The position numbers and the translations under genes were made by a program. From positions 1 through 35,380 of the IMG/VR virus record IMGVR_UViG_3300006923_000070: a stretch of 35,380 nucleotides of DNA; one strand, 5' to 3'. How positions within the stretch are numbered: the stretch's first letter is position 1; each line of letters starts with the position of its first letter. The notes beneath the pieces are model-generated. The model did not search any database and had not been told where the DNA came from. It worked only from the letters and a program-made list of their open reading frames with translations. This stretch comes from a virus. Below, piece by piece: positions 1-6,778 of the stretch.

Positions 1-12
1 CCGCGACCGCGG
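1..12. repeat. 12-bp terminal direct repeat, left copy (candidate cos overhang)
   Basis: CCGCGACCGCGG opens the window and also closes it (35369-35380). It is a near-palindrome with only the two central bases breaking symmetry, as expected for a terminase nicking site. Twelve bases is the length of the lambda cohesive end, and the small terminase gene follows after a non-coding stretch, as in lambda. A filled-in 5' overhang would give exactly this picture. An assembly overlap or a short terminal repeat remains possible. Confidence 0.5.
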
Positions 13-481
13 TTTTTACAAAGCGAGGTTGTGCCCTGCTGGCCCGGGTTGCACCCTAGGAGGCTCTGAGAGGCGTTTTAGTGGGTCGAGGCTCGCAGAC
101 CGCTCCAAGCCCTCTGAGCGCATCCTAGGGAGATTTTCGGCCACTCTGGTCAGGGATCGCGGTTGCAGATTGAAAAAAAAGTTATTAAAAACTCTTGACA
201 TTTAAACACAAAGCCGAGCGGGAAAAACTTTAAACAACTTTAAAACTTGCTTTAAAGTTTGCAAAGCTGTTTCGCTTTTAAACTTTAAAGCTTTAAAAAT
301 TATTTTTTGTTACAAAACCGAGAATGATTTTTGTTTTTGCGTTTTAAAAAATGAAATTCTGAAACTTTTAAAAGGCCAAAAACAGCGTTTTTACGTTGAA
401 AAAGTGCATTTTTTTGTTTCGCGTGAATAAAATTCGGTTGCGTGGTAGCTTTGTATAGTGGAAAAAGTTTTTTTAAAGTAA
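13..481. other. Non-coding left end (possible cosB or origin-like region)
   Basis: No convincing gene lies here. Bases 13-165 are GC-rich and contain an interrupted inverted repeat: CCCTAGGA (54-61) pairs with 123-130, and inside it GCTC/AGAGG (63-73, with a 2-base bulge) pairs with CCTCTGAGC (111-119). Bases 166-481 are AT-rich. They carry AACTTTAAA at 226-234, 236-244 and 281-289 and its inverse at 251-259; the first two copies start 10 bp apart. In lambda the equivalent place holds terminase-binding sites, which is an inference here. A TATAGT at 454-459 could be a -10 box for the packaging genes, but no good -35 stands at the right distance. Confidence 0.45.
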
Positions 482-1087
482 ATGCGAAGCTTACAAGCAG
501 ACGAGGCAAAGACGGTTCTCATCAAAAACCAAGAGAACATTGTCAGAAAAGCGGCAAGCGGAAAAGTTTTGACCGCTCCAGAAAAAGCAATTTTAGAAAG
601 TATCGTTTCAAAATCGTTGACCGCTCAAGAATTGGCCGACGAGCTCGGGATTAGTCGCCGAACAATTTTTTATTTAAGGCGCAACGCTGACGGCCCCGCG
701 GGAACAAACTTGGAGGAATGGCAAGAATTTTTGGAAGCTCGCGCAATCCTTGACGACTCAGGGCAAAACGATAATTTGCTGCCCGAGGAATTGCAAAAAA
801 CAAAAGCACGACTTTTGCGGGCTCAAGCGGGCAAAGAGGAGGCTTTGAGAAAGCTGAAAGAGCTTGAGCTTGAGCAGCAGGAAAAGCAACTCGTTCCATC
901 GTCGGCGGCGCAAGAGGTTATCAAAAAAGTTCTCGGCCCCGTTCGCTCGTCGCTTGACAGCTTGCCAAAATTAGTTGCCCACACGGCAAACCCATCCGAC
1001 CCGTTGCTTGCAGAGTCGGCAATTGAGGAGGGTCTTGATTCAGTTTTCAGACAAATAGAAAAACATGCAAAAGCAAAAAGAGAATAA
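482..1087 (+). CDS. terS: Terminase small subunit (Nu1-like architecture)
   Basis: This 201-residue protein should recognise the packaging site and hand the genome to the large terminase. A helix-turn-helix lies at about residues 48-66 (TAQELADELGISRRTIFYLR). It is followed by a charged coiled-coil stretch (about 100-140) and a C-terminal helical part. That order of DNA-binding helices, coiled coil and large-subunit contact region is the one known for lambda Nu1-type small terminases, at similar length. The first gene after the genome end and two genes upstream of the large subunit is the expected place. There is no clear ribosome binding site before the ATG at 482. The last 23 bp overlap the next gene. 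The assignment rests on architecture and position; sequence similarity to Nu1 was not tested. Confidence 0.75.
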   Translation: MRSLQADEAKTVLIKNQENIVRKAASGKVLTAPEKAILESIVSKSLTAQELADELGISRRTIFYLRRNADGPAGTNLEEWQEFLEARAILDDSGQNDNLLPEELQKTKARLLRAQAGKEEALRKLKELELEQQEKQLVPSSAAQEVIKKVLGPVRSSLDSLPKLVAHTANPSDPLLAESAIEEGLDSVFRQIEKHAKAKRE

Positions 1088-1568
1088 ACCGCCGATCCAT
1101 TGCGCCCACAGCAAGATGATGCCTTTGGGGGAAATGGTCGAGCACCCCAAGAACCCCAACCAACACAGCCCCGCGCAAATTATGTTGCTGGCAAAAATAA
1201 TTGGAGGCCAAGGCTGGCGGGCTCCCATTGTTGTGAGCAAGAGGAGCGGCTACATTGTCGCGGGTCACGCTCGCCTTAGAGCTGCAAAACTTTTGGAGCT
1301 TGAGAAAGTTCCTATCAGCTTGCAGGAATTCAAGACAGAGGCCGACGAGCTTGCCCATTTGATTTCTGACAATCGAATTGCAGAGCTTGCCGAAATGAAT
1401 ACGCGAGCCCTAAAAGATTTGCTCATTGAGCTGGACACAGGAGAAATTGACATGGAGTTTACAGGATACACAAGCAATTCCCTCGGTCAGTTGATGCGCG
1501 AGCTAGACGGGCCAGACCCCGCAAAACCCCAAATCAGTTGCCCCCATTGTGGAGAAAAAATTAATTGA
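1065..1568 (+). CDS. ParB/Srx-fold protein between the terminase subunits
   Basis: This is a 167-residue protein with a ParB N-terminal-type domain. The tell-tale segment is GYIVAGHARLRAAKLL at residues 62-77, in which the G-x-x-AGHxRxxA signature forms the nucleotide-binding loop of the ParB/sulfiredoxin fold. A CPHC pair (159-162) near the C-terminus could bind metal with the help of a partner. Genes of this type often sit beside phage terminases or DNA methylases, where they are thought to act on nucleotides or DNA ends; their role in packaging is not established. It overlaps the small terminase gene by 23 bp and the large terminase gene by 20 bp, so the three are likely translationally coupled. 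Confidence 0.75.
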   Translation: MQKQKENKPPIHCAHSKMMPLGEMVEHPKNPNQHSPAQIMLLAKIIGGQGWRAPIVVSKRSGYIVAGHARLRAAKLLELEKVPISLQEFKTEADELAHLISDNRIAELAEMNTRALKDLLIELDTGEIDMEFTGYTSNSLGQLMRELDGPDPAKPQISCPHCGEKIN

Positions 1569-3345
1569 CCCAAGCCCAGCCTTGACCCGTGAGGCGTGGT
1601 CACTTTTTAAACGCAAGAAAAAAATCGGCGTTTTAGATTGGGCAGAGGAGAGCGTTGAGCTGAGTTCACGGGTCACAGAGCAGCCGGGGCCATACAGCAC
1701 CCGAATGTACCCCTATGTGAACGAGGTTCTTGAAACCTTAACCGATCCAAAGGTGAGCCGCGTCGGGCTTTGCTGGGGGTCGCAGACGAGCAAGACAACA
1801 AGTTTTTATATAATGCTCGGCTATACAATTGACCGCCGCCCTCGCCCCATTCTGTGGGTTTTTCCGAACGATAACCTTTGCCGATCTTTTGCCTCTGATC
1901 GCTGGCTGCCTTTTTGCCGTGAATCAAAAGTGATCGAAAAACATTTGCCGCGCTTCACTGATGGTTCCATCAATATCGAAAAATTTACTTTAAAAAAGCA
2001 GGAGTTTAAAAGCTGCACAATGAACTTGGTTGGGGCTGGGTCGGCTGCCAACATTCGCTCTTACCCTGTCTCGATTCTTGTTCTCGATGAAATCGACGTA
2101 ATCCCAGAGCAGACGCGCAGAGAATGCCTTGACCGAATTAAAGGGCGGGCCGATTATAAAATTTTCCAATCATCAACACCCATCGAGGAATTCGGCGGCA
2201 TCTGGCAAGTTTTCAACGAGGGCGACAGGCGGCGTTTTTATATGCCGTGCCCGCATTGTAAAAAGGAAATAATTTTTCGGCTCAAGAATGATGCTGGCGA
2301 GCTCAATTTAAAATGGTCAGACAAGGCAGAGCTTGAGGGCGATTGGGATTTGCCCAAGGTTCTTAAAACGGCTTTTTATCAATGCGAGTTTTGCGGCAAA
2401 AAAATAAACGACTCGCACAAATTTAAAATGCTTAAAAAAGGCAAGTGGATCGCGACAAGCTCAACCTCAGAGGAGGGCTCTCGCACTTACCATCTGAACA
2501 GCTTTTATTCTCCCATTATTACTTTCGGCAGGATGGCGGTCGAGCACTTGAAAGCCACGCGCTCAGTTCCCGCAATGCGGGCTTTTGTCAACGGCTGGCT
2601 GGCGGAGCCTTACAAGGTAGACGCGGGAGAGGTTGACCCCTCCGCTTTTCAGTCACTCGAAAAGGAGGGCATTGAGCGCGGGGATATTGTCGGAAAATAT
2701 CGAATCATTTCCGCAGATGTTCAGCGCGATTATTTTGTTTGGATCGTTCGCGGGTTCGACAGGGACGGCACAAGCTACTTGATCGACAATGGGACGGTTC
2801 CCGCTTTTGACGATTTAAAAAACATCGTTGCGCGGTATGAGGTCAATTATGGGGTGGTTGATACTGGCTACCGAACGCAGGAGATATATGAGCAAATTTT
2901 CCCCGAGCGTCATTTCTGGTTCGGCGCGAAAGGCTGGGCAAAAATGCCGTTGCCTTTTCGCATGACAAAAATTGACCCTTACGCAGTTTTCCAAAAACAA
3001 TCACGGCGCGGCGGGGCTCGCATAAATCTTTTCCATGTCAACAAAGACATTTGGCAACAAGAACTTTTAAAGAAAAGAAACGGCTCGGCGCACAATTGGT
3101 TTTTATATGAGGGCATTGATCGCGAATACGTTCGCCAAATGGTGACAACAAATCTTGTCGAAAAGATAAACCGCAAAGGGGCAAAAACTCGCGAATGGGT
3201 GAGCGGTCGAGATGATCATTATTGGGATTGCGAGGCCAACGCCCTTGCCCTTGCTGCGGCTTTCGGGATTGGCGCGGCAAAGGTTGAGGCAAAGGAGCTC
3301 CCAAAAAATAAGGCTCCGCAAGCAGAGCCTCAAACGATTTGGTGA
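1549..3345 (+). CDS. terL: Terminase large subunit, GpA family
   Basis: This is the packaging motor and genome-cutting nuclease, 598 residues, close to the lambda gpA family length. A Walker A-like segment GSQTSKTT lies at residues 77-84 and a Walker B segment ILVLDEID at 176-183. A CPHC (234-237) and a CEFCGKK pair form a probable zinc knuckle between ATPase and nuclease. The nuclease half shows ADVQRDYFVWIVRG, GVVDTGYRTQEIY and RDDHYWDCEANALA, which fit the acidic and histidine positions of the GpA nuclease. The start is a GTG at 1549 inside the ParB-like gene; no ATG occurs nearby. It ends 4 bp from the stop of a convergent minus-strand gene with no visible terminator between them. Confidence 0.93.
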   Translation: MEKKLIDPSPALTREAWSLFKRKKKIGVLDWAEESVELSSRVTEQPGPYSTRMYPYVNEVLETLTDPKVSRVGLCWGSQTSKTTSFYIMLGYTIDRRPRPILWVFPNDNLCRSFASDRWLPFCRESKVIEKHLPRFTDGSINIEKFTLKKQEFKSCTMNLVGAGSAANIRSYPVSILVLDEIDVIPEQTRRECLDRIKGRADYKIFQSSTPIEEFGGIWQVFNEGDRRRFYMPCPHCKKEIIFRLKNDAGELNLKWSDKAELEGDWDLPKVLKTAFYQCEFCGKKINDSHKFKMLKKGKWIATSSTSEEGSRTYHLNSFYSPIITFGRMAVEHLKATRSVPAMRAFVNGWLAEPYKVDAGEVDPSAFQSLEKEGIERGDIVGKYRIISADVQRDYFVWIVRGFDRDGTSYLIDNGTVPAFDDLKNIVARYEVNYGVVDTGYRTQEIYEQIFPERHFWFGAKGWAKMPLPFRMTKIDPYAVFQKQSRRGGARINLFHVNKDIWQQELLKKRNGSAHNWFLYEGIDREYVRQMVTTNLVEKINRKGAKTREWVSGRDDHYWDCEANALALAAAFGIGAAKVEAKELPKNKAPQAEPQTIW

Positions 3346-3349
3346 GTGT

Positions 3350-3577
3350 TTAATTTTTAATGCCGTGCCTCGCGAAAATTGCGGCTGCCTCGTCGGAGCG
3401 TTGTTTCCTGCTCCTTATCTCCTTTGCCTTTCTCAACGCCTCCTCGATAATATAAAGACCCTGTATGTCAGCCTCGCCGCTTAACGCTTCGGCAAGGTTG
3501 TTTGCTGTTTCGCCGATGGTTTCTCCCCTGTAGGCTATTGGGAGATGATGGGTTTTTGTCGTTTCGGTTGATGTCAT
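3350..3577 (-). CDS. Small unknown protein, second gene of the inverted insert
   Basis: This 75-residue protein has no family I recognise. It begins MTSTETTK, which resembles the MTTTNETK start shared by the cassette genes, and ends in a charged helical stretch rich in Lys, Arg and Glu. It follows the gene at 3595-4059 after a short linker, AACGGAGAAAACTAAA, which supplies a GGAG ribosome binding site. Nearly the same linker precedes genes at 22715, 22998 and 25343. It is therefore probably co-transcribed from the promoter at 4089-4066, against the direction of the surrounding late genes, and would produce RNA antisense to the large terminase message. Confidence 0.7.
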   Translation of the reverse strand: MTSTETTKTHHLPIAYRGETIGETANNLAEALSGEADIQGLYIIEEALRKAKEIRSRKQRSDEAAAIFARHGIKN

Positions 3578-3594
3578 TTTAGTTTTCTCCGTTT

Positions 3595-4059
3595 TTAGTT
3601 TTTTTCGGTTATGTTAAAAGAGGGTTTTGCGGTTTCCAGAAAAGCAATCTTTGCTTTTGCTTTTGCAACAACTGCGGGCTTTGCGCGGCAAGAGTAGTTG
3701 TCGAGCCAAGATTTTGCACAGCGGAGACTTCCCGCAATGCTCATTGCCGATTCGTGTAATCCAAGTTGTGCTGCCATTTTTTTTGCATCATCGAGCGAGT
3801 GGGCAAGGATTGAAAATTTTGGGCTTAGGTTAACCCCGATAAAAGTTCCGCTTTCCTCGGCGGTTGCGGTTCCTTGCTTTTTTCCAAAAGACTCAATCTG
3901 AATTTTGCGAATCTGAACCGTAACCTTTTCGGTCTGGTCATCTGTTTCCCAATGCCTAACCTCAAAGGCTGTTGACCCCTTTTTGAATTTGGAATTGTCA
4001 GACATAAGGTTTGCAAGCCCGTCGGCCTTTTGAAGTTTTGTCTCGTTCGTTGTTGTCAT
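3595..4059 (-). CDS. Cassette gene on the minus strand within the head module (moron-like)
   Basis: This is a 154-residue unknown protein beginning MTTTNETK. The middle region alternates polar and hydrophobic residues, suggesting beta structure, and the C-terminal part is Ala/Lys-rich helix. It carries a complete copy of the repeated promoter-start element on the minus strand, 15 kb away from the other eleven copies. It stands between the large terminase and the next head gene, both on the plus strand. Genes placed against the flow of a late operon with their own promoter are typical additions (morons). The function is unknown; its address suggests it is not needed for virion assembly. Confidence 0.8.
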   Translation of the reverse strand: MTTTNETKLQKADGLANLMSDNSKFKKGSTAFEVRHWETDDQTEKVTVQIRKIQIESFGKKQGTATAEESGTFIGVNLSPKFSILAHSLDDAKKMAAQLGLHESAMSIAGSLRCAKSWLDNYSCRAKPAVVAKAKAKIAFLETAKPSFNITEKN

Positions 4060-4125
4060 GGTTAGAAGTTAGTGCAAAGCGGCTGTGCTGTCAACAGAAA
4101 AAATGATTTATTTTTCTTTTTTTTT
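4036..4125 (-). promoter_or_regulatory. Cassette promoter-start element, copy 1 (inverted)
   Basis: Read on the minus strand: an A-rich then T-rich tract (4125-4095), -35 TTGACA (4094-4089), 17-bp spacer, -10 TAACTT (4071-4066), then CTAACC and ATG at 4059. It combines the TAACTT of one sub-type with the CTAACC of the other. The shared coding start runs to about 4036. Confidence 0.8.
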
Positions 4126-4176
4126 CGCCATCAATTTTCTGGCTTATTTGCCCGCAAGGCAGTATTTTAACCAACT

Positions 4177-4899
4177 ATGGCGGGCGGCGGTTTTCGCATG
4201 GACACGGGGCCATTCATGGCCTACCTCAAGAACCTTTCTACAAAGGCGAACTCTCCGCTTGGCGATACCATCGAGGTTGAGGTTGTCAAGGTGCTGCAAA
4301 GCGCAGCCAAGAAAACGGGCCGCACCACAATTGACAGAGCGGGGGGCAAGTTCAATCCGCAATCAAAATTTTTCAAAGGCTGGGTGAGGATGAACGGAAA
4401 ATTTTATTATGTCGGGAAGACTCAAGGCGGCAAAAAGGGCTTTCGCTATTCTCCGTCAATGTGGGCTCGCTTGCTGAAGCGATTAGCTGCCTTGCGTAAA
4501 CGCGCAGAAACAAGAGTTGCACTCAGCAAGGCCGCATATTATGGAGTAGGCGCATTTTTAAAGTTGCGCCGCTTTTCCACGGGGTGGGGCCGCGACGAGG
4601 GAAAACTAAAAGAGGCGTATTCCAAAAGCGGCGGCCTCGGGGTGGCGGCCAGCCGCGGCCCGAAATGGTCAAAAACTTATACCGGGAAAAAAAATCTGCG
4701 GGGCAATCACCCTTCCATTAGTTTTACTATAAGTTCAACGAATACGTTCAACCCTTTCACCAAGGGCGCGGGCGCAGTCCAAAAAGCAATGAACGGACGC
4801 ATGAGGTATTACGAGGAGGCCGTTGGCAGTCGCTGGCATTCAGTTGCCAAAGCGATTGCGGCGGCGTATCCTCATTTAAAGATTGGCCCTTTAAAATAA
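4177..4899 (+). CDS. Probable head/tail morphogenesis protein, unknown family
   Basis: This is a 240-residue basic protein, rich in Lys, Arg, Gly and aromatic residues, with no motif I can name. Its place between the large terminase and the connector-like gene is unusual for lambda-like order, where a small head-tail connector is expected next. Length and basic charge would suit a minor virion or morphogenesis protein (for example of the HK97 gp10 or virion-morphogenesis type), but that is only a guess from context. It starts 51 bp beyond the divergent cassette promoter. No ribosome binding site is visible before the ATG; TATTTT at 4163-4168 could act as a weak -10. Confidence 0.7.
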   Translation: MAGGGFRMDTGPFMAYLKNLSTKANSPLGDTIEVEVVKVLQSAAKKTGRTTIDRAGGKFNPQSKFFKGWVRMNGKFYYVGKTQGGKKGFRYSPSMWARLLKRLAALRKRAETRVALSKAAYYGVGAFLKLRRFSTGWGRDEGKLKEAYSKSGGLGVAASRGPKWSKTYTGKKNLRGNHPSISFTISSTNTFNPFTKGAGAVQKAMNGRMRYYEEAVGSRWHSVAKAIAAAYPHLKIGPLK

Positions 4900-4908
4900 A
4901 AAAATATT

Positions 4909-5154
4909 ATGGCAGCAAACTACTCAGTTGCAGATTTAACAACGGCCCGAGATAATTTGATTACGGCTTACACTACAATTTCAACGTCGCCCACAAAGCA
5001 GTACACACTGGGCGACAGGCTTTTTACTTACGAAACGCGCCACGAGCTTTGGGAGGAGATTGAGAGGTTGACGCGGCTCATACTTTTGAGGACAACGGGC
5101 AACTCGGCAAATGCTCGCGGCTATAATCGCATGGATTTTAAAAGTTGGAATTGA
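4909..5154 (+). CDS. gpW-like head-tail connector
   Basis: This is an 81-residue, mainly helical protein. The pattern is an N-terminal helix with hydrophobic spacing (VADLTTARDNLITAY), a short turn, then YTLGDRLFTYET and a second helix (HELWEEIERLTRLI). It matches the size and helix-beta-helix plan of lambda gpW and related small connectors that seal the portal after packaging. It lies directly before the portal gene, as gpW does in lambda. The stop codon is 2 bp before the portal start codon, which suggests coupling. Similarity is by pattern, length and position. Confidence 0.7.
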   Translation: MAANYSVADLTTARDNLITAYTTISTSPTKQYTLGDRLFTYETRHELWEEIERLTRLILLRTTGNSANARGYNRMDFKSWN

Positions 5155-5156
5155 TT

Positions 5157-6644
5157 ATGAAAGTAAAAGTAAACGGAAAGGCAGGATTTTTTAAGCGAGC
5201 CAAGGCGGCGGCGCAGATGTTGTTTGGTTATGATGCGGTGAAGCAAACGCGGAACAGAAAAAACCGCGGGCTGACTCCGTTGCGCGAGGAGGAAATTGAG
5301 CTCAACAGCCACGACCGCGACAAACTGATTTCGACATTGATGAATTTCAAGCGAAACAATCCCGTCGTCAAAGCAATTTCACGGCTCCGAAAAACTGACA
5401 TTGTGGGCGCGGGGATTAATCCGCAGCCGCAAACAAACGATCAAGATTTTAACGCAACAGCAACGGCCCTTTGGAGGGAGTGGGCAAAATATCCCGAGGT
5501 TACTAATTCGATGGACATGGCGACCGTTCAAAAGGAGATCATTGACAGCACTTTGTTTTATGGCGACATAGGCGTTTTATTGACCAGAAGCGGGCATCTT
5601 CAATTACTTGAGGGGAACAGGATTGGCAACGATTATTCCCGCTCCGTATGGACTGAGCAAAGCCCAGACAAAAACGGGGTCATCATAAACAAGCAAGGGC
5701 GTCCCGTTTCTTACAAGGTGGGCGAGCGCGTCAATGGGATGTTGCAAAATACTGTAAACATTCCAGCCCGCAACATGATTTTATTTTTTAAGAGGATCAG
5801 GCCGAGCCAATGGCGGGGGGTTCCCGAGCTGGCGTCTGCCGTCAATGCGTTGCAGGATTTGGACGAATACGAAACAATCGAAATGATTTCGGCAAAGGTT
5901 TCGGCGTCGCTCTCGGCGGTTGTTAAAAAGGAGGGCGCGGCGCAATTTGAGATTGTTGACCGCATGAACCCAAGCGAACAAGATACCGCCGGGAGGCTTC
6001 AGCGATTTGAGCCGGGAACTTTTCATTATCTGGAGCCGGGGGAATCAATCGAAACAATCAGCGCAGGAGGCCGCCCAAATGTGGATGGCATCGATTGGTG
6101 CATTTATAAGCTGCGCCAAGTCGGGGCGTCGGTCGGCGTTCCTGTTGAGATGATTCTTGCAACCATCGGAGAAAGTTCCTTCAGTGCCTCGCAAGGCTTG
6201 GTTCTGCAATATCAAGGAGCCGTTGAGGAGGATCAGCGGGCACTAACTCAGGTTCTTGACCGCATTTGGCAATGGAAAATTAAAAGGTGGATCGCTGATG
6301 GAAAGCTGCCAATGCCGAAAAACGAAAGCGAGATTTTTAACGTGCGCTGGCAGTTGCCCGCTTTTCGCTGGATTAACAGGGTCGCCCAAGTTGCGTCCGA
6401 TGCTAAATATTTGCAAATGGGTGCGCTCACTCTTGACGATGTGGCAAGCCAGTTTGGAGAAACGGCAGAGGCGCAGCTGCGCCGCAAGGCTCAAAATATT
6501 TTAACAGCAAAGCAGCTTGCCGAGGAATTTAATCTTGACAGTTATCTCGAACTCATGAATTTTTACAACGTGAACACATCCGCGAATTACGCTGATATTT
6601 CCAGCGCAGCGGCAGCCGACCAAGAGGAGCAAGATTTATTATGA
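5157..6644 (+). CDS. Portal protein, lambda gpB-like
   Basis: This 495-residue protein should form the dodecameric ring at the capsid vertex for DNA entry and tail attachment. Typical portal features are visible. The basic N-terminus leads to NNPVVKAISRLRKTDIVGAGINPQP, and later come PARNMILFFKRIRPSQWRGVPELASAV, the long helical segment YETIEMISAKVSASLSAVVKK, and the region with SFSASQGLVLQYQGAVEEDQR. These match the order of conserved segments in lambda-family portals. The ATG at 5157 is preferred to in-frame TTG codons just upstream because it immediately follows the preceding stop. The gene ends in an ATGA overlap with the small gene at 6641. Confidence 0.9.
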   Translation: MKVKVNGKAGFFKRAKAAAQMLFGYDAVKQTRNRKNRGLTPLREEEIELNSHDRDKLISTLMNFKRNNPVVKAISRLRKTDIVGAGINPQPQTNDQDFNATATALWREWAKYPEVTNSMDMATVQKEIIDSTLFYGDIGVLLTRSGHLQLLEGNRIGNDYSRSVWTEQSPDKNGVIINKQGRPVSYKVGERVNGMLQNTVNIPARNMILFFKRIRPSQWRGVPELASAVNALQDLDEYETIEMISAKVSASLSAVVKKEGAAQFEIVDRMNPSEQDTAGRLQRFEPGTFHYLEPGESIETISAGGRPNVDGIDWCIYKLRQVGASVGVPVEMILATIGESSFSASQGLVLQYQGAVEEDQRALTQVLDRIWQWKIKRWIADGKLPMPKNESEIFNVRWQLPAFRWINRVAQVASDAKYLQMGALTLDDVASQFGETAEAQLRRKAQNILTAKQLAEEFNLDSYLELMNFYNVNTSANYADISSAAAADQEEQDLL

Positions 6645-6778
6645 GAGAAAAAGTTTTAGCCTACTTGAAAAAGCCGAGCCCCAAGCTGCTTGCTGAACTT
6701 ACCACAATGGAGCAAAAATGGGTCAAAGGGCAGCAGGACGGCGACACCCCGGCGACCGCGAAAAATAAAAAGCCTTGA
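6641..6778 (+). CDS. 45-residue protein between portal and protease genes
   Basis: This short protein (MREKVLAYLKKPSPKLLAEL...) is Lys-rich with a helical N-terminal half and a polar, probably disordered tail. Its ATG overlaps the portal stop (ATGA), and its stop overlaps the next start (TGATG), so it is almost certainly translated as part of the head operon. Small proteins at this place in lambda-like phages can act in head-tail joining, but I cannot assign it a role. Confidence 0.65.
   Translation: MREKVLAYLKKPSPKLLAELTTMEQKWVKGQQDGDTPATAKNKKP

Noticed and set aside
195-223. TTGACA at 195-200 as a promoter for the packaging genes
   Set aside because: No -10-like hexamer at 16-18 bp downstream.
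300-509. Minus-strand frame at the left end
   Set aside because: TTG start, Lys/Phe-rich composition reflecting AT-rich DNA, overlaps the small terminase start.
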